Positions 54,324 through 62,302 of a stretch of 64,000 nucleotides of DNA are shown here, piece after piece. The position numbers and the translations under genes are program-made. Origin of the DNA: Methanomassiliicoccaceae archaeon DOK (lineage in GTDB: Archaea > Thermoplasmatota > Thermoplasmata > Methanomassiliicoccales > Methanomethylophilaceae); contig CP047880.1 of NCBI GenBank assembly GCA_009911715.1, positions 806,001 through 870,000 on the forward strand, read 5' to 3'. The notes beneath the pieces were generated by a model. That model was not told the DNA's origin. It searched no databases and worked only from the letters and a program-made list of their open reading frames with translations. Numbering within the stretch: position 1 is the stretch's first letter; each line of letters begins with the position of its first letter.

Positions 54324-54842
54324 TCACATGTCGTAAGTGCAGACAGGTCGCTGAGTTTCGTATTCATACACGATATCCAACGTGTCCCTTGCCCAGGCCG
54401 CCGCATCACCGTGGTTCAGAAGTCTTCCCTTGCCCCATCTCACTTGGAGGTACCCTGCCTTCAGACTCCTTTCAGCCCTATCTATCCCGCTGCCGCCTGA
54501 GGTGGCGAACGGCACGATGGTCTTCCCGGCAATGTTGTGGCTGTCCAGGAAGGTGTCGACGATACGGGGTTCGACGTACCACCATATCGGGAACCCTAGC
54601 ATCACAGCATCATACTGCGACATGTCTTCCAAAGGATCTGCAATGGATGGGCGGCTGGAGACGTCATCGGACTCTATCGAGCTGCGACCGTTCCTGTCGG
54701 TCCAGTCAAGATCCTCGATGGTGTAGGGGAGTAAAGGCCTGATCTCATAGATGTCGGATTCCGTGGCAGTCGCCATCGACTTGGCCCCCGCGACAGTGTT
54801 GCCTGTCGCGGAAAAGTACGCGATGAGTGTCTTTCTGGTCAT
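54324..54842 (-). CDS. Flavodoxin-like FMN protein, paralogue of 39061-39546
   Basis: 172 residues from ATG 54842 (MTRKTLIAYFSATGNTVAGA). FMN loop SATGNT, MLGFPIWWYVEPRIV, FATSGGSGIDRAERSL. Like the other flavodoxin here it has the DLDWT..(R)SS element. Possible electron carrier. It sits between tRNA-Ser and a decayed region. Confidence 0.85.
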   Translation of the reverse strand: MTRKTLIAYFSATGNTVAGAKSMATATESDIYEIRPLLPYTIEDLDWTDRNGRSSIESDDVSSRPSIADPLEDMSQYDAVMLGFPIWWYVEPRIVDTFLDSHNIAGKTIVPFATSGGSGIDRAERSLKAGYLQVRWGKGRLLNHGDAAAWARDTLDIVYEYETQRPVCTYDM

Positions 54843-55284
54843 AATTTCCAACTTCCATTCTTCGACCAGATTCAACACCATGCATCATTTCGGCCATGAC
54901 AATCGAGATGGAAATGGAACAGGGCCGGACTTCCGCCGTAAAGGAGGAAACTGAACATGAGCTTTCGAGACTGCCGACCCTGGTTATGATTCCGGCGGTT
55001 GAATCTATGAAGGATATTTTGCTATTTAAATATTGGTTTACCCATCCATCCAGATACAACCAATCCGAACAAGGTTCACGACGCAGCGATCTGCCCCATC
55101 GGCACCTCGTCAGCATCCTTCTCCGGACGCCACATCCGTCGATGAATTTCGCTAGGATCGCGAACCACACAGCTTCCATGTGATCCCGCATTCTCCCGTA
55201 CGGATTCGCACGTTCGAATCCGGTGGAAGCGTACACGTGAGGGGGTTTTCCCACCGGTTCTCCTCCGTCGATCGCTCGTAGGTT
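54843..55284. other. Degraded region between flavodoxin and adhesin fragment
   Basis: No intact gene. It holds a fragment of a BASS transporter end on the minus strand (see below) and TAG- and stop-broken frames elsewhere, with an AT-rich patch around 55010-55045. It reads like a rearrangement scar. Confidence 0.5.
55125..55182 (-). pseudogene. Fragment of a BASS-transporter C-terminus
   Basis: The minus strand encodes MEAVWFAILAKFIDGCG, matching IVEAVWFAILTKAVDR at the end of the intact transporter at 56567-57526. At DNA level 55154-55178 and 56652-56676 differ at one of 25 positions. The remainder of the gene is absent. Confidence 0.6.
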
Positions 55285-56298
55285 TTGTTTTATTCTGCCA
55301 ACGGTCATCTCGCGCTCAATCTGGATGGTGTGACGATAAAGGGCAACACAGCCACAGATAACAGAAGCGGTGGAGTAATCGCATATACCATCGATTCAGG
55401 CCATCTCACCCTCGATCTCGAAGGCTTGACGATAAAGGAAAACGGCACATCCGATGCCTGCTCCGTCATCGTCGAATTCGAATCCAGCACCAGCATCCCC
55501 GAGGTCGTGCTGTCCGGGGTCTGCGACATAGACGGGATCAACCGGGTCTATAGCGGGACCAGGATAGCCGGTCCGTTCATTCAGGCGGAGCAGGGATTCG
55601 CCCTCAAGGACCCCGAGTCGTCCATCATTCTGATACTAGGTGACGATTTCGAACAGGGGGCCCTCCTGATCGAGGGAGACGCGGAACCAGAGATGTTCTC
55701 GCTGGGATACGGAAAGCTGCTCAGAAGCTCGGACGACGGACTTGCCGTCTACAACGGCGTCGGGGTCACATTCCAGGGATGGAACGAACAGGAAACCCGC
55801 TTTGTGGTTCAAAACGAGCCGATTCCGGAGGATGCCTACCCCGCTTTCACCAGGGACGGCTTCACGCTGAGCGGATGGGAGACATCCGACGGGGAACCCT
55901 GGGACCCCAACACAGCGGTCTCCTCTTCCACAGATGTTAGGGCCGTTTGGACGCCCGTAGAACCTGATCTGAACATCACCGCGACCTCCGATGGGTCATC
56001 TATGAGACTCGCTGCGGGATACAGCACCCAGTTCGAGGGCGCGACGGTCTCCCTCGCCTGGGGCGACGGCACACAGGGGAACACGCTCGTCGTCTCGCAG
56101 AGGGGCCAGTACACCGTGACGATGACCATCGAATCCGAAGGGGAAACATGGACCTTCTCCGAGACCTACACAACGGGCAACATGGTGTCGTCCGTCGACG
56201 ATGACGACGAGGCCGAGAAGACCGTGGCGTGCGCCGCGGCGGCTGTCGCAGCTGCCATCATGGTGCTGATCCTGATCGCCGAGTACCGCAAGAGGTAA
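55285..56298 (+). pseudogene. C-terminal remnant of an adhesin-like surface protein
   Basis: 337 residues open from TTG 55285, with no ATG and no signal peptide, and an in-frame TAG just upstream at 55279. The frame starts inside a repeat region (two copies of GHL(A/T)L(N/D)L(D/E)G(V/L)TIK). It passes through a Listeria-Bacteroides-type repeat (YPAFTRDGFTLSGWETSDGE...DVRAVW) and a PKD-like part, and ends in a membrane anchor (VAAAIMVLILIAEYRKR). The N-terminal secretion part is missing, so it is probably a decapitated gene left by rearrangement. Confidence 0.65.
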
Positions 56299-56566
56299 AC
56301 CGATTCCCAAACTCCTTACCCATCGCACGGGGGTCCGTACCGTGCTAATCACTTCTCCGCCAGAGGATGTCTGAACCACTCGGCGTGTAGCTGGTGGTCT
56401 ACAGTGTCCATATCGTCTCATCCAGGAGGTCTGTGCAGTGGCAGTCGTCACTCAGATGGCCTTGAGGACGCACCCGTCTGGTAAGCGGGCGGGGGAGCCC
56501 CCGCGCTATTATTTTGTTATTTTCAAAACCTTGTCTCTTTTGCGTGGGTTCGCAAGGATTACGCGG
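56299..56566. other. Intergenic gap with terminator-like hairpin
   Basis: No gene. GCGGGGG-a-GCCCCCGC near 56487-56503 is followed on the plus strand by TATTATTTTGTTATTTT, consistent with termination. Confidence 0.45.
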
Positions 56567-57526
56567 TCAGATGGTTTGGGATGCAATCTCTTCTGAGAGG
56601 ATTTCATCGTTCGTCTTTTCATTGGGCCACAGTCTGTCTACGGCCTTCGTCAGGATCGCGAACCACACTGCTTCCACGATGAGGGATACGACGCACGGAA
56701 GCACCGCCTCGGGCATGGTAGCGGCGAACAGGCCCATGGTCAGGGAAGCACTCATCCCTGAATTCTTCCAATAAGAGAAGGTCACATAATTCAGGCCGTT
56801 GGTCCTGTTCACCTTCAGCTTCTTCATCGCGTAGACCAGGACGATCGAGACTAGGAAGATACGGAAGATGCAGGCGACGACCAGGCTCAGGACGACCATA
56901 GGCTCCGAGAAGACGAACTCCTGTCTGGAACCCAGGCCCACGAACACCAGGATGAACATCATCAGGTTGATGAAGACCGTCTTGGGAGCCTGTTTGAGAT
57001 GGAGCCTTTTCAGCGGTATCGTCAGGATGAACGGTATGAGGATGAACATCAGGATGTACCTGAGGACCTCGAGCGGATTGACCGAGTTGCCGATCAGTGT
57101 ATGCGTGATGATCGGGGTGAGCGCGATGGCGACGACGTAGATGACGGCCAGGGACAGCACCGCCAGTTTGGGGTCTGCCCTGAGGAAGAGAGCGGACGGG
57201 ACGACGGAGATGGCGCAGGGGACGGCGGAGAGCATGACCCAGCCGGTCCAGAGGGCCTGGTTGTCGATGAACAAGAGACCCGTGACCAGGGTGAACCCGG
57301 TGCAGATGATGAAACAGCACAGTATGTTGAGGACGATGGGCTTCTTGTAGTCCCCGAAGTCGTGCCTGCTGAACTGGATACCGTCCAGAGCCACGGCCAT
57401 CTGCGCTATCAGCGCTATCATCATGATCGTGGAGGCATCGGGACTCCCGAAACCGAAGATCAGGGCCAGGATTATGGCGACCGCTATCCAGACTTTGATG
57501 TCCGAAAGGATGTTCAGCAACGGCAT
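56567..57526 (-). CDS. Bile acid:sodium symporter (BASS) family transporter
   Basis: 319 residues from ATG 57526; starts at 57544 or 57700 are in frame but the TATA box at 57548-57554 makes 57526 a leaderless start. About ten hydrophobic spans. NSGMSASLTMGLFAATMPEAVLP near the C-terminus is the conserved crossing-helix region of the family. Substrate unknown; relatives carry bile acids, pantoate or other organic anions with Na+. A fragment of its end is duplicated near 55150. Confidence 0.85.
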   Translation of the reverse strand: MPLLNILSDIKVWIAVAIILALIFGFGSPDASTIMMIALIAQMAVALDGIQFSRHDFGDYKKPIVLNILCCFIICTGFTLVTGLLFIDNQALWTGWVMLSAVPCAISVVPSALFLRADPKLAVLSLAVIYVVAIALTPIITHTLIGNSVNPLEVLRYILMFILIPFILTIPLKRLHLKQAPKTVFINLMMFILVFVGLGSRQEFVFSEPMVVLSLVVACIFRIFLVSIVLVYAMKKLKVNRTNGLNYVTFSYWKNSGMSASLTMGLFAATMPEAVLPCVVSLIVEAVWFAILTKAVDRLWPNEKTNDEILSEEIASQTI

Positions 57527-57547
57527 GCGGTGGAGATTCGGCATTCG

Positions 57548-57554
57548 ATATATA
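57548..57554 (-). promoter_or_regulatory. TATA box of the BASS transporter gene
   Basis: ATATATA sits 22-28 bp before ATG 57526, consistent with a leaderless transcript. Confidence 0.55.
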
Positions 57555-57653
57555 CACGTTGCTGTACAACAGCGGTAAACGGACATACATGCATTATATC
57601 TTAAATTCTCAAGACATATGTCGCCATCCGTATATCGAATGGGAGCACCTATG

Positions 57654-59744
57654 TTATGTCGACCTGCGGGACGAGGCCGAGCTGAAGAACCTGATGACAT
57701 CCGCGACGGGGTCGTCGGTCGGGACCGCGCCTATGTCCTTGGCGAACCTGGAGGCCCTGTGGTCCAGTATGACGGCGACGCCTCTGTCGTCCTCCATCCT
57801 GATAAGCCTTCCCGTGGCCTGGTTGATCTTCCTGACGGCGGGGACCTGGCTGGTGTACAGCCATCCCTTCCCTTGTCCGTACCTCTGGTCGTAGCGGTCG
57901 CTCATGGCCTTGAGCTCCTTGGACGGAGGGGGGAACGGGATGCCGACGATGATGGTGACTGACAGCTCGTCTCCGGGGAAGTCGATGCCCTCCGCGACGG
58001 ATCCCCCGAGGACCGAGAAGAAAACCCCGTTGTGGCCAGACTTGAACCTCGCGAGGCTCTCTGCCGTCCTGCGTTGGTTCCCGGACTCCTCCCAGTACTT
58101 GGGGCGGTCGATGTGCCTCTCCAGGTATGGGCGCATGCTGCGCATGTAGTTGTACGACGTGAACATCACCAGGATGTTCTTCTCGACGGCGTCGCAGATG
58201 TCCACTATCATCCTCTCGATGCGGTTCTGCATCCCGGGGTCCTCCCTCATCGCGTCGTACTTGGTGGTGACGTTCCTGGCGTAGACCACAAGCTTGTTCT
58301 CTGCCGGGAACGGTGAAGGATAGGTCCTGAACTTCGGGTTGTTGCCGAGGCCGAGTACCCTGGCGTACTGGTCGAGCGGCTTCAGGGTGCCCGACATGTG
58401 GAGCGTGCCGGGGACAGTGTTGAGGAAGCGAGAGATCTCGGAGGGGTCGATGCATGTGGCGACCAGGTACTCGCCGTCCTTGTCGGTCTTGATCGACCTG
58501 ACGAACCGGTCGGAGCCGGAGGAGAACCATGCCTTCATCTTGACTGCCAGGTCCTCGACGTACGAGGTCCTGTTCTCCCCACTGTCGATGAGCCTCTCCG
58601 TCCTCGCCTCCCCGAGGTCGAGGGCCCTCTCGACGGCGGATTCCAGGTCGGAGCGGGACATCCCGAACTTCGCCATCATCTTGTCCTCGATGAAGTCGTC
58701 CGTGAATACGTAGTCGTGTTCGTTGAAGCCGAGCTTCTCGGTCGCAGCCGCACGGATGCACACCTTGAAGAAGTTCAGGAAGGTGTCCAGACGGACCTCC
58801 TCCCATACGGTGGGGTCCCTGTAGGTCGGGCATTCGTCGATGGCGTTGTCGACCATCTGCTTGTCGATGACGAACGTCTCGCTGCCTCTGGCCGCGTCGA
58901 GGAAGTTGTGGGCCTCGTCGACGATGACCATCATCCCGCGGGGGTCGCCGCTCAGGTCCATGTTGGCCATGAGGCTCTCCCTGATGTCGGGGTTGAGGAT
59001 CTGTATGTACGGGGCCGCGATGACATCAACCTTCTTCAGCAGGAGCTTCTTCGCCTCATAGGGGCAGACCCCCAGCTTCTCGCAGAACCTGTCCAGGTCG
59101 TCGGACGACGGGATGTTCTCCCTGCAGTACCTCTCGATGTTGTCGATCTCCGTCTTCAGACGGTCGTAGAACCTGCAGCCGCCCGCTTGGCCCTTGATGC
59201 TCTTGTTCCTGCGGTCCTCGCACATCATGGAGAGGACGTTCGAGGGTATCTGCTCGAAACCGGACGTCCCCCTGAACAGGGGGCAAGACTTGTTCCTGCC
59301 CGTTAGCGCTATCCCGGACACGCTCTTGATCCTCGAGATGGCGCGGAGCTCCTTCATCACGGCGTCGGTCTGGGTGATCGTGCGGACGACGTAGACGATC
59401 TTCTTGCCGGTGGCCTTTGCGTGCTGCAGGGAGGCGGCGAGCGAGACTATGGTCTTGCCCGTTCCGGTGCCGGACTCTATGACGACGTGGCGGCCCTCGT
59501 CGAGGAAAGAGCGGATGTCGCAGATAATGTCCAGCTGACACCCCCTGGGCTCGTACGGCATGTAGGGGGCGTCGCGGTTCTCGGACTGCACCAGCCTGGG
59601 CTCGGGAGCCCTCCTCTCCTGGATGCTGCTCAGGCTGGACTGGTTGCTGGTAACCAGTCCGTCGGCGGTCATCCCGCATCTCATGCAGCGGTTCGAGCCA
59701 GGGGCCAGAAGGCTCTTGCATCCGGGGCAGAACAGTCCTTGCAT
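57654..59744 (-). CDS. XPD/DinG-like SF2 DNA helicase with N-terminal zinc ribbon
   Basis: 696 residues from ATG 59744; ATG 59780 is an alternative. A zinc ribbon (CPGCKSLL...CMRCG) precedes Walker A ESGTGTGKT, DEAH box VDEAHNF and motif VI QATGRLIR. Four cysteines in the insert (SCPLF, MMCED, GGCRF, GVCPYE) match the [4Fe-4S] domain of XPD. Such helicases open DNA 5' to 3' in repair. The start of the frame at 59744 avoids extra residues found only in this window. It ends in TAA beside a divergent region. Confidence 0.88.
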   Translation of the reverse strand: MQGLFCPGCKSLLAPGSNRCMRCGMTADGLVTSNQSSLSSIQERRAPEPRLVQSENRDAPYMPYEPRGCQLDIICDIRSFLDEGRHVVIESGTGTGKTIVSLAASLQHAKATGKKIVYVVRTITQTDAVMKELRAISRIKSVSGIALTGRNKSCPLFRGTSGFEQIPSNVLSMMCEDRRNKSIKGQAGGCRFYDRLKTEIDNIERYCRENIPSSDDLDRFCEKLGVCPYEAKKLLLKKVDVIAAPYIQILNPDIRESLMANMDLSGDPRGMMVIVDEAHNFLDAARGSETFVIDKQMVDNAIDECPTYRDPTVWEEVRLDTFLNFFKVCIRAAATEKLGFNEHDYVFTDDFIEDKMMAKFGMSRSDLESAVERALDLGEARTERLIDSGENRTSYVEDLAVKMKAWFSSGSDRFVRSIKTDKDGEYLVATCIDPSEISRFLNTVPGTLHMSGTLKPLDQYARVLGLGNNPKFRTYPSPFPAENKLVVYARNVTTKYDAMREDPGMQNRIERMIVDICDAVEKNILVMFTSYNYMRSMRPYLERHIDRPKYWEESGNQRRTAESLARFKSGHNGVFFSVLGGSVAEGIDFPGDELSVTIIVGIPFPPPSKELKAMSDRYDQRYGQGKGWLYTSQVPAVRKINQATGRLIRMEDDRGVAVILDHRASRFAKDIGAVPTDDPVADVIRFFSSASSRRST

Positions 59745-59907
59745 GACACGGCAATCGGGGTTCCATAGATAAGCCTTCATAGGGGGTGGCCGAACGGGCC
59801 GAATAACCCCGGTGTGTTCGGTTCCCGTGGCCAGCGGCGACGGTCATCCCGACTGAAGGTCGGCGCGGCGGGATAGGATGATATCCGAGTACGGGGATTC
59901 CATCCCG

Positions 59908-60447
59908 ATGTGTGCTAAGGTACTCATTCTGTCAGGATCGCCCAGGAAGGGCGGGAACACCGAGACTCTGTGCTCCAAGTTCGCAGAAGGCGCAAAGGAC
60001 GCCGGCCACGACGTGGAGACGGTCCGCGTCTGCGAGAAGGACATCCACTTCTGCACAGGTTGCGACTCCTGTGTGAAGAGCGGCAGGTGCGTCTACAAGG
60101 ACGACATGGAGGAGATAAGGGAGAAGATGCTGGACGCCGACGTCCTGGTGTTCTCTTCACCGGTGTACTTCTACACGATATCCGCGCAGATCAAGGCCCT
60201 CATAGACAGGATGGTCCCGTTCTACACCAAGCTCAACAACAAGCAGGTCTACATAATCGTGGCCGCGGCCGATCCCGACGAGTCGATGCTGGAACTCGCA
60301 GTGGACAGCTTCAGGGGCCTCACAAGGGACTGCATGGAGGGCGCCGTAGAGAAGGGGGTCATCAAGGCCACGGGCGTCTGGGAGAGGGGCGCGGTCGACG
60401 CCACCGACTTCCCGAGGCAGGCCTACCTGATAGGCAAGTCCGTCTGA
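59908..60447 (+). CDS. Iron-sulfur flavoprotein (NADPH-dependent FMN reductase fold)
   Basis: 179 residues from ATG 59908. The FMN loop is SGSPRKGGNTE; the Cys motif CTGCDSCVKSGRC (CxxCxxCx5C) is the compact cluster site of methanogen iron-sulfur flavoproteins. SSPVYFYTISAQIKALIDR completes the fold. Possibly a carrier that reduces quinone-like or oxygen compounds in anaerobes. A strong G/C hairpin follows near 60451-60473. Confidence 0.87.
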   Translation: MCAKVLILSGSPRKGGNTETLCSKFAEGAKDAGHDVETVRVCEKDIHFCTGCDSCVKSGRCVYKDDMEEIREKMLDADVLVFSSPVYFYTISAQIKALIDRMVPFYTKLNNKQVYIIVAAADPDESMLELAVDSFRGLTRDCMEGAVEKGVIKATGVWERGAVDATDFPRQAYLIGKSV

Positions 60448-60486
60448 ACGCCGGGGGGGGGTCAGACCCCCGGTCACGGAACGGCA

Positions 60487-61374
60487 TTAATCTATTATCC
60501 TGAATCCGGTCTCGTCGCCCTCGGCGTCGTACCTTATCTTCCTGTAGTCGAGCACGTCGCGGATCGTCTTCACGTGAACGCCGCGACCCACGTTGAGGAA
60601 CTGGTTCTCCACCACGGTGGTGCCGTCGTACTCCGCTGTGGGATGGAGGCCGAGCCTTAGGAAGGCGGTCTCGGTCTGCATCGCGTATATGTGCCCCTCC
60701 CTGTCGAAGATTGGCCCTCCTGACTGGCCGGTCAGGCCGGGGGTGGACGTCTCCACGTAGAGGAGCTCGAAGAGCCCGTCCTTGGACATCCCGCGGTTTA
60801 TGGTGCGGGTGTGGATGCCCTCGTTCGGGAACAGGAGGTCGCGGAACGGGAACTTGGGGATCCTGAACGCGTTGGCGGACTCGTCGAAGTTGCTCTGGAT
60901 CTGTCCGTCGGCGAACGGGAAGCCCATCCTGCACAGGCTCGTGCCCTGCCTGACATGCGCGGGGTCTTTCAGCACGGGGTACTCGCTGACCCACGAGGGG
61001 TCGAAGGGCTCCAGCCTTCCGACCGCTATGTCGACCTGCCTGTTGACGAAGACGTTGTTCAGCCTGACTCCGTCCCATCCCCACCAGAACGAGTGGTTGG
61101 TGATGTAGGTGGGGTCCGGTTTCACCTCCATGCTGGGAGCTCCGGGACGGGTGCTCCTGGACTCGTTCAGCTCCCTGATCTCCTTGAGCTTGTTCTGGTC
61201 GGTCTGGTACTTCATGAACGAGTCGTAGATGTGCCCGGCGGTGACGATCCAGCCGTCGCGGTTCAGGACCATGAACGTCCCGCACTGGGTCTTCACCTGG
61301 CCGTCGTACTGGCGTATGGATACCACGACCGGCCTCACGAACTCGGCGACCTTCTGGCAGGCGTCAGCGAACAT
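60487..61374 (-). CDS. Trypsin-like (S1) serine protease without signal peptide
   Basis: 295 residues. The triad is visible as H48 (VTAGHIYD), D115 (QVDIAVGRL) and S218 (TGQSGGPIFD). There is no signal or membrane span and no PDZ domain, so it seems cytoplasmic, unlike HtrA. Target unknown. It is followed downstream by nothing on this strand and stands upstream of a small DUF6506-like gene. Confidence 0.85.
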   Translation of the reverse strand: MFADACQKVAEFVRPVVVSIRQYDGQVKTQCGTFMVLNRDGWIVTAGHIYDSFMKYQTDQNKLKEIRELNESRSTRPGAPSMEVKPDPTYITNHSFWWGWDGVRLNNVFVNRQVDIAVGRLEPFDPSWVSEYPVLKDPAHVRQGTSLCRMGFPFADGQIQSNFDESANAFRIPKFPFRDLLFPNEGIHTRTINRGMSKDGLFELLYVETSTPGLTGQSGGPIFDREGHIYAMQTETAFLRLGLHPTAEYDGTTVVENQFLNVGRGVHVKTIRDVLDYRKIRYDAEGDETGFRIID

Positions 61375-61410
61375 GTCGCTCCAATCTCCGACTAATTATA
61401 TATGCCTGGC

Positions 61411-61698
61411 TCATGAAGATCCGAAGGCCCTTGCGTAGGTCTCGTCCATCTCGGGCAGATGTACCACGAAGCCGACCGGGATGCGCATGCCGGTGGCTTC
61501 CATGACCCTTCTGGCTCCCTCCTCTCCGAAGGCTCCGCAGAGCTCTATGCAGCCGATCCCGTCACTCTCGAGCGTCGCAGCCTCCCCGCAGGCCTCTTCG
61601 ATGTTGCGGACCCCCACGAAGACGCTGTCCCCGTTCCTGACCGACGTCCTCTCCACGCCGGCCAGGTCTTCATTTATGAATATGAACGCGAAGCGCAT
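61411..61698 (-). CDS. Small DUF6506-like protein
   Basis: 95 residues. The pattern FAFIFINEDLAG..., VFVGVRNIEEACGEA, IGCIELCGAFGEEGARRV, PVGFVVHLPE resembles a small alpha/beta family in anaerobes that I believe is DUF6506. The CGAFGEEG loop could bind a ligand. Function unknown. Confidence 0.65.
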   Translation of the reverse strand: MRFAFIFINEDLAGVERTSVRNGDSVFVGVRNIEEACGEAATLESDGIGCIELCGAFGEEGARRVMEATGMRIPVGFVVHLPEMDETYARAFGSS

Positions 61699-61797
61699 GC
61701 CTCCGAATGGGTATGAGGAGGTTAACCGTATCCCCTCGCAGGAGGCGCCGGCACATGGCTAATATAGGCGCGCGTGGATTGAGGAGGACGGTCTAAG

Positions 61798-62235
61798 ATG
61801 ATATCGAAGGAGACTCAGTACAGGATCTACGCCGGTACGCGCAAGGACGACTACACCGGATGGGAGAAGGTGGATGTCGATCCCGCTGAGGATGATAACA
61901 TAGACTTCTGGTCCCTGAATCTGGGGAACGGTTACTTCCTCGACAGGGTCACCAAGAACGTCAGAGGACTGCTCGGCGTCAAGAGGATCAAGTTCAACAG
62001 CGTCCGCAGGGACCGCTCGATAGAGGACCCCGACGGCGAGTACAGGGACATGGACCTCAACATACTCTTCGATGTGGAGATCAAGGTGTCCAACGACGCG
62101 ATAAAGTTCGACGCCAAGAACAACTCGTTCGTTCTGCTGTCCAGGGAGCCCATAGACTGGGAGGAGTTCTCCGAAGGGGTTCCGACCTTCGAGGACCCGG
62201 AGATAGAGAAGAACTACGCGAGCTTCTACTCCTGA
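61798..62235 (+). CDS. Unknown small soluble protein
   Basis: 145 residues, acidic, no signal, no recognised domain. The sequence YRIYAGTRKDDYTGW, NGYFLDRVTKNVRGLLGVKRIKFNSV suggests an alpha/beta fold. It starts just after a purine-rich sequence and lies 67 bp before the helicase gene on the same strand; co-transcription is possible. Confidence 0.6.
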   Translation: MISKETQYRIYAGTRKDDYTGWEKVDVDPAEDDNIDFWSLNLGNGYFLDRVTKNVRGLLGVKRIKFNSVRRDRSIEDPDGEYRDMDLNILFDVEIKVSNDAIKFDAKNNSFVLLSREPIDWEEFSEGVPTFEDPEIEKNYASFYS

Positions 62236-62302
62236 CGATCTAGGGTGTAGCGAGCCTAGTCAACAGCGCTTCGGTTAATACTCCGGCCGTCCAGTGTTCA
62301 GC

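Noticed and set aside
55205-55230. GTTCGAATC resembling a tRNA T-loop
   Set aside because: Flanking bases do not form the five-pair T-stem or any acceptor stem; no tRNA can be folded here.
55279-55281. TAG upstream of the adhesin remnant as a third internal pyrrolysine codon
   Set aside because: The sequence before it has no adhesin or signal-like character and overlaps the transporter fragment, so there is no intact frame to read through.
54150-56298. Integrated mobile element or provirus at tRNA-Ser
   Set aside because: No integrase, transposase, phage gene or direct repeat of the tRNA end was found; only decayed fragments are present.
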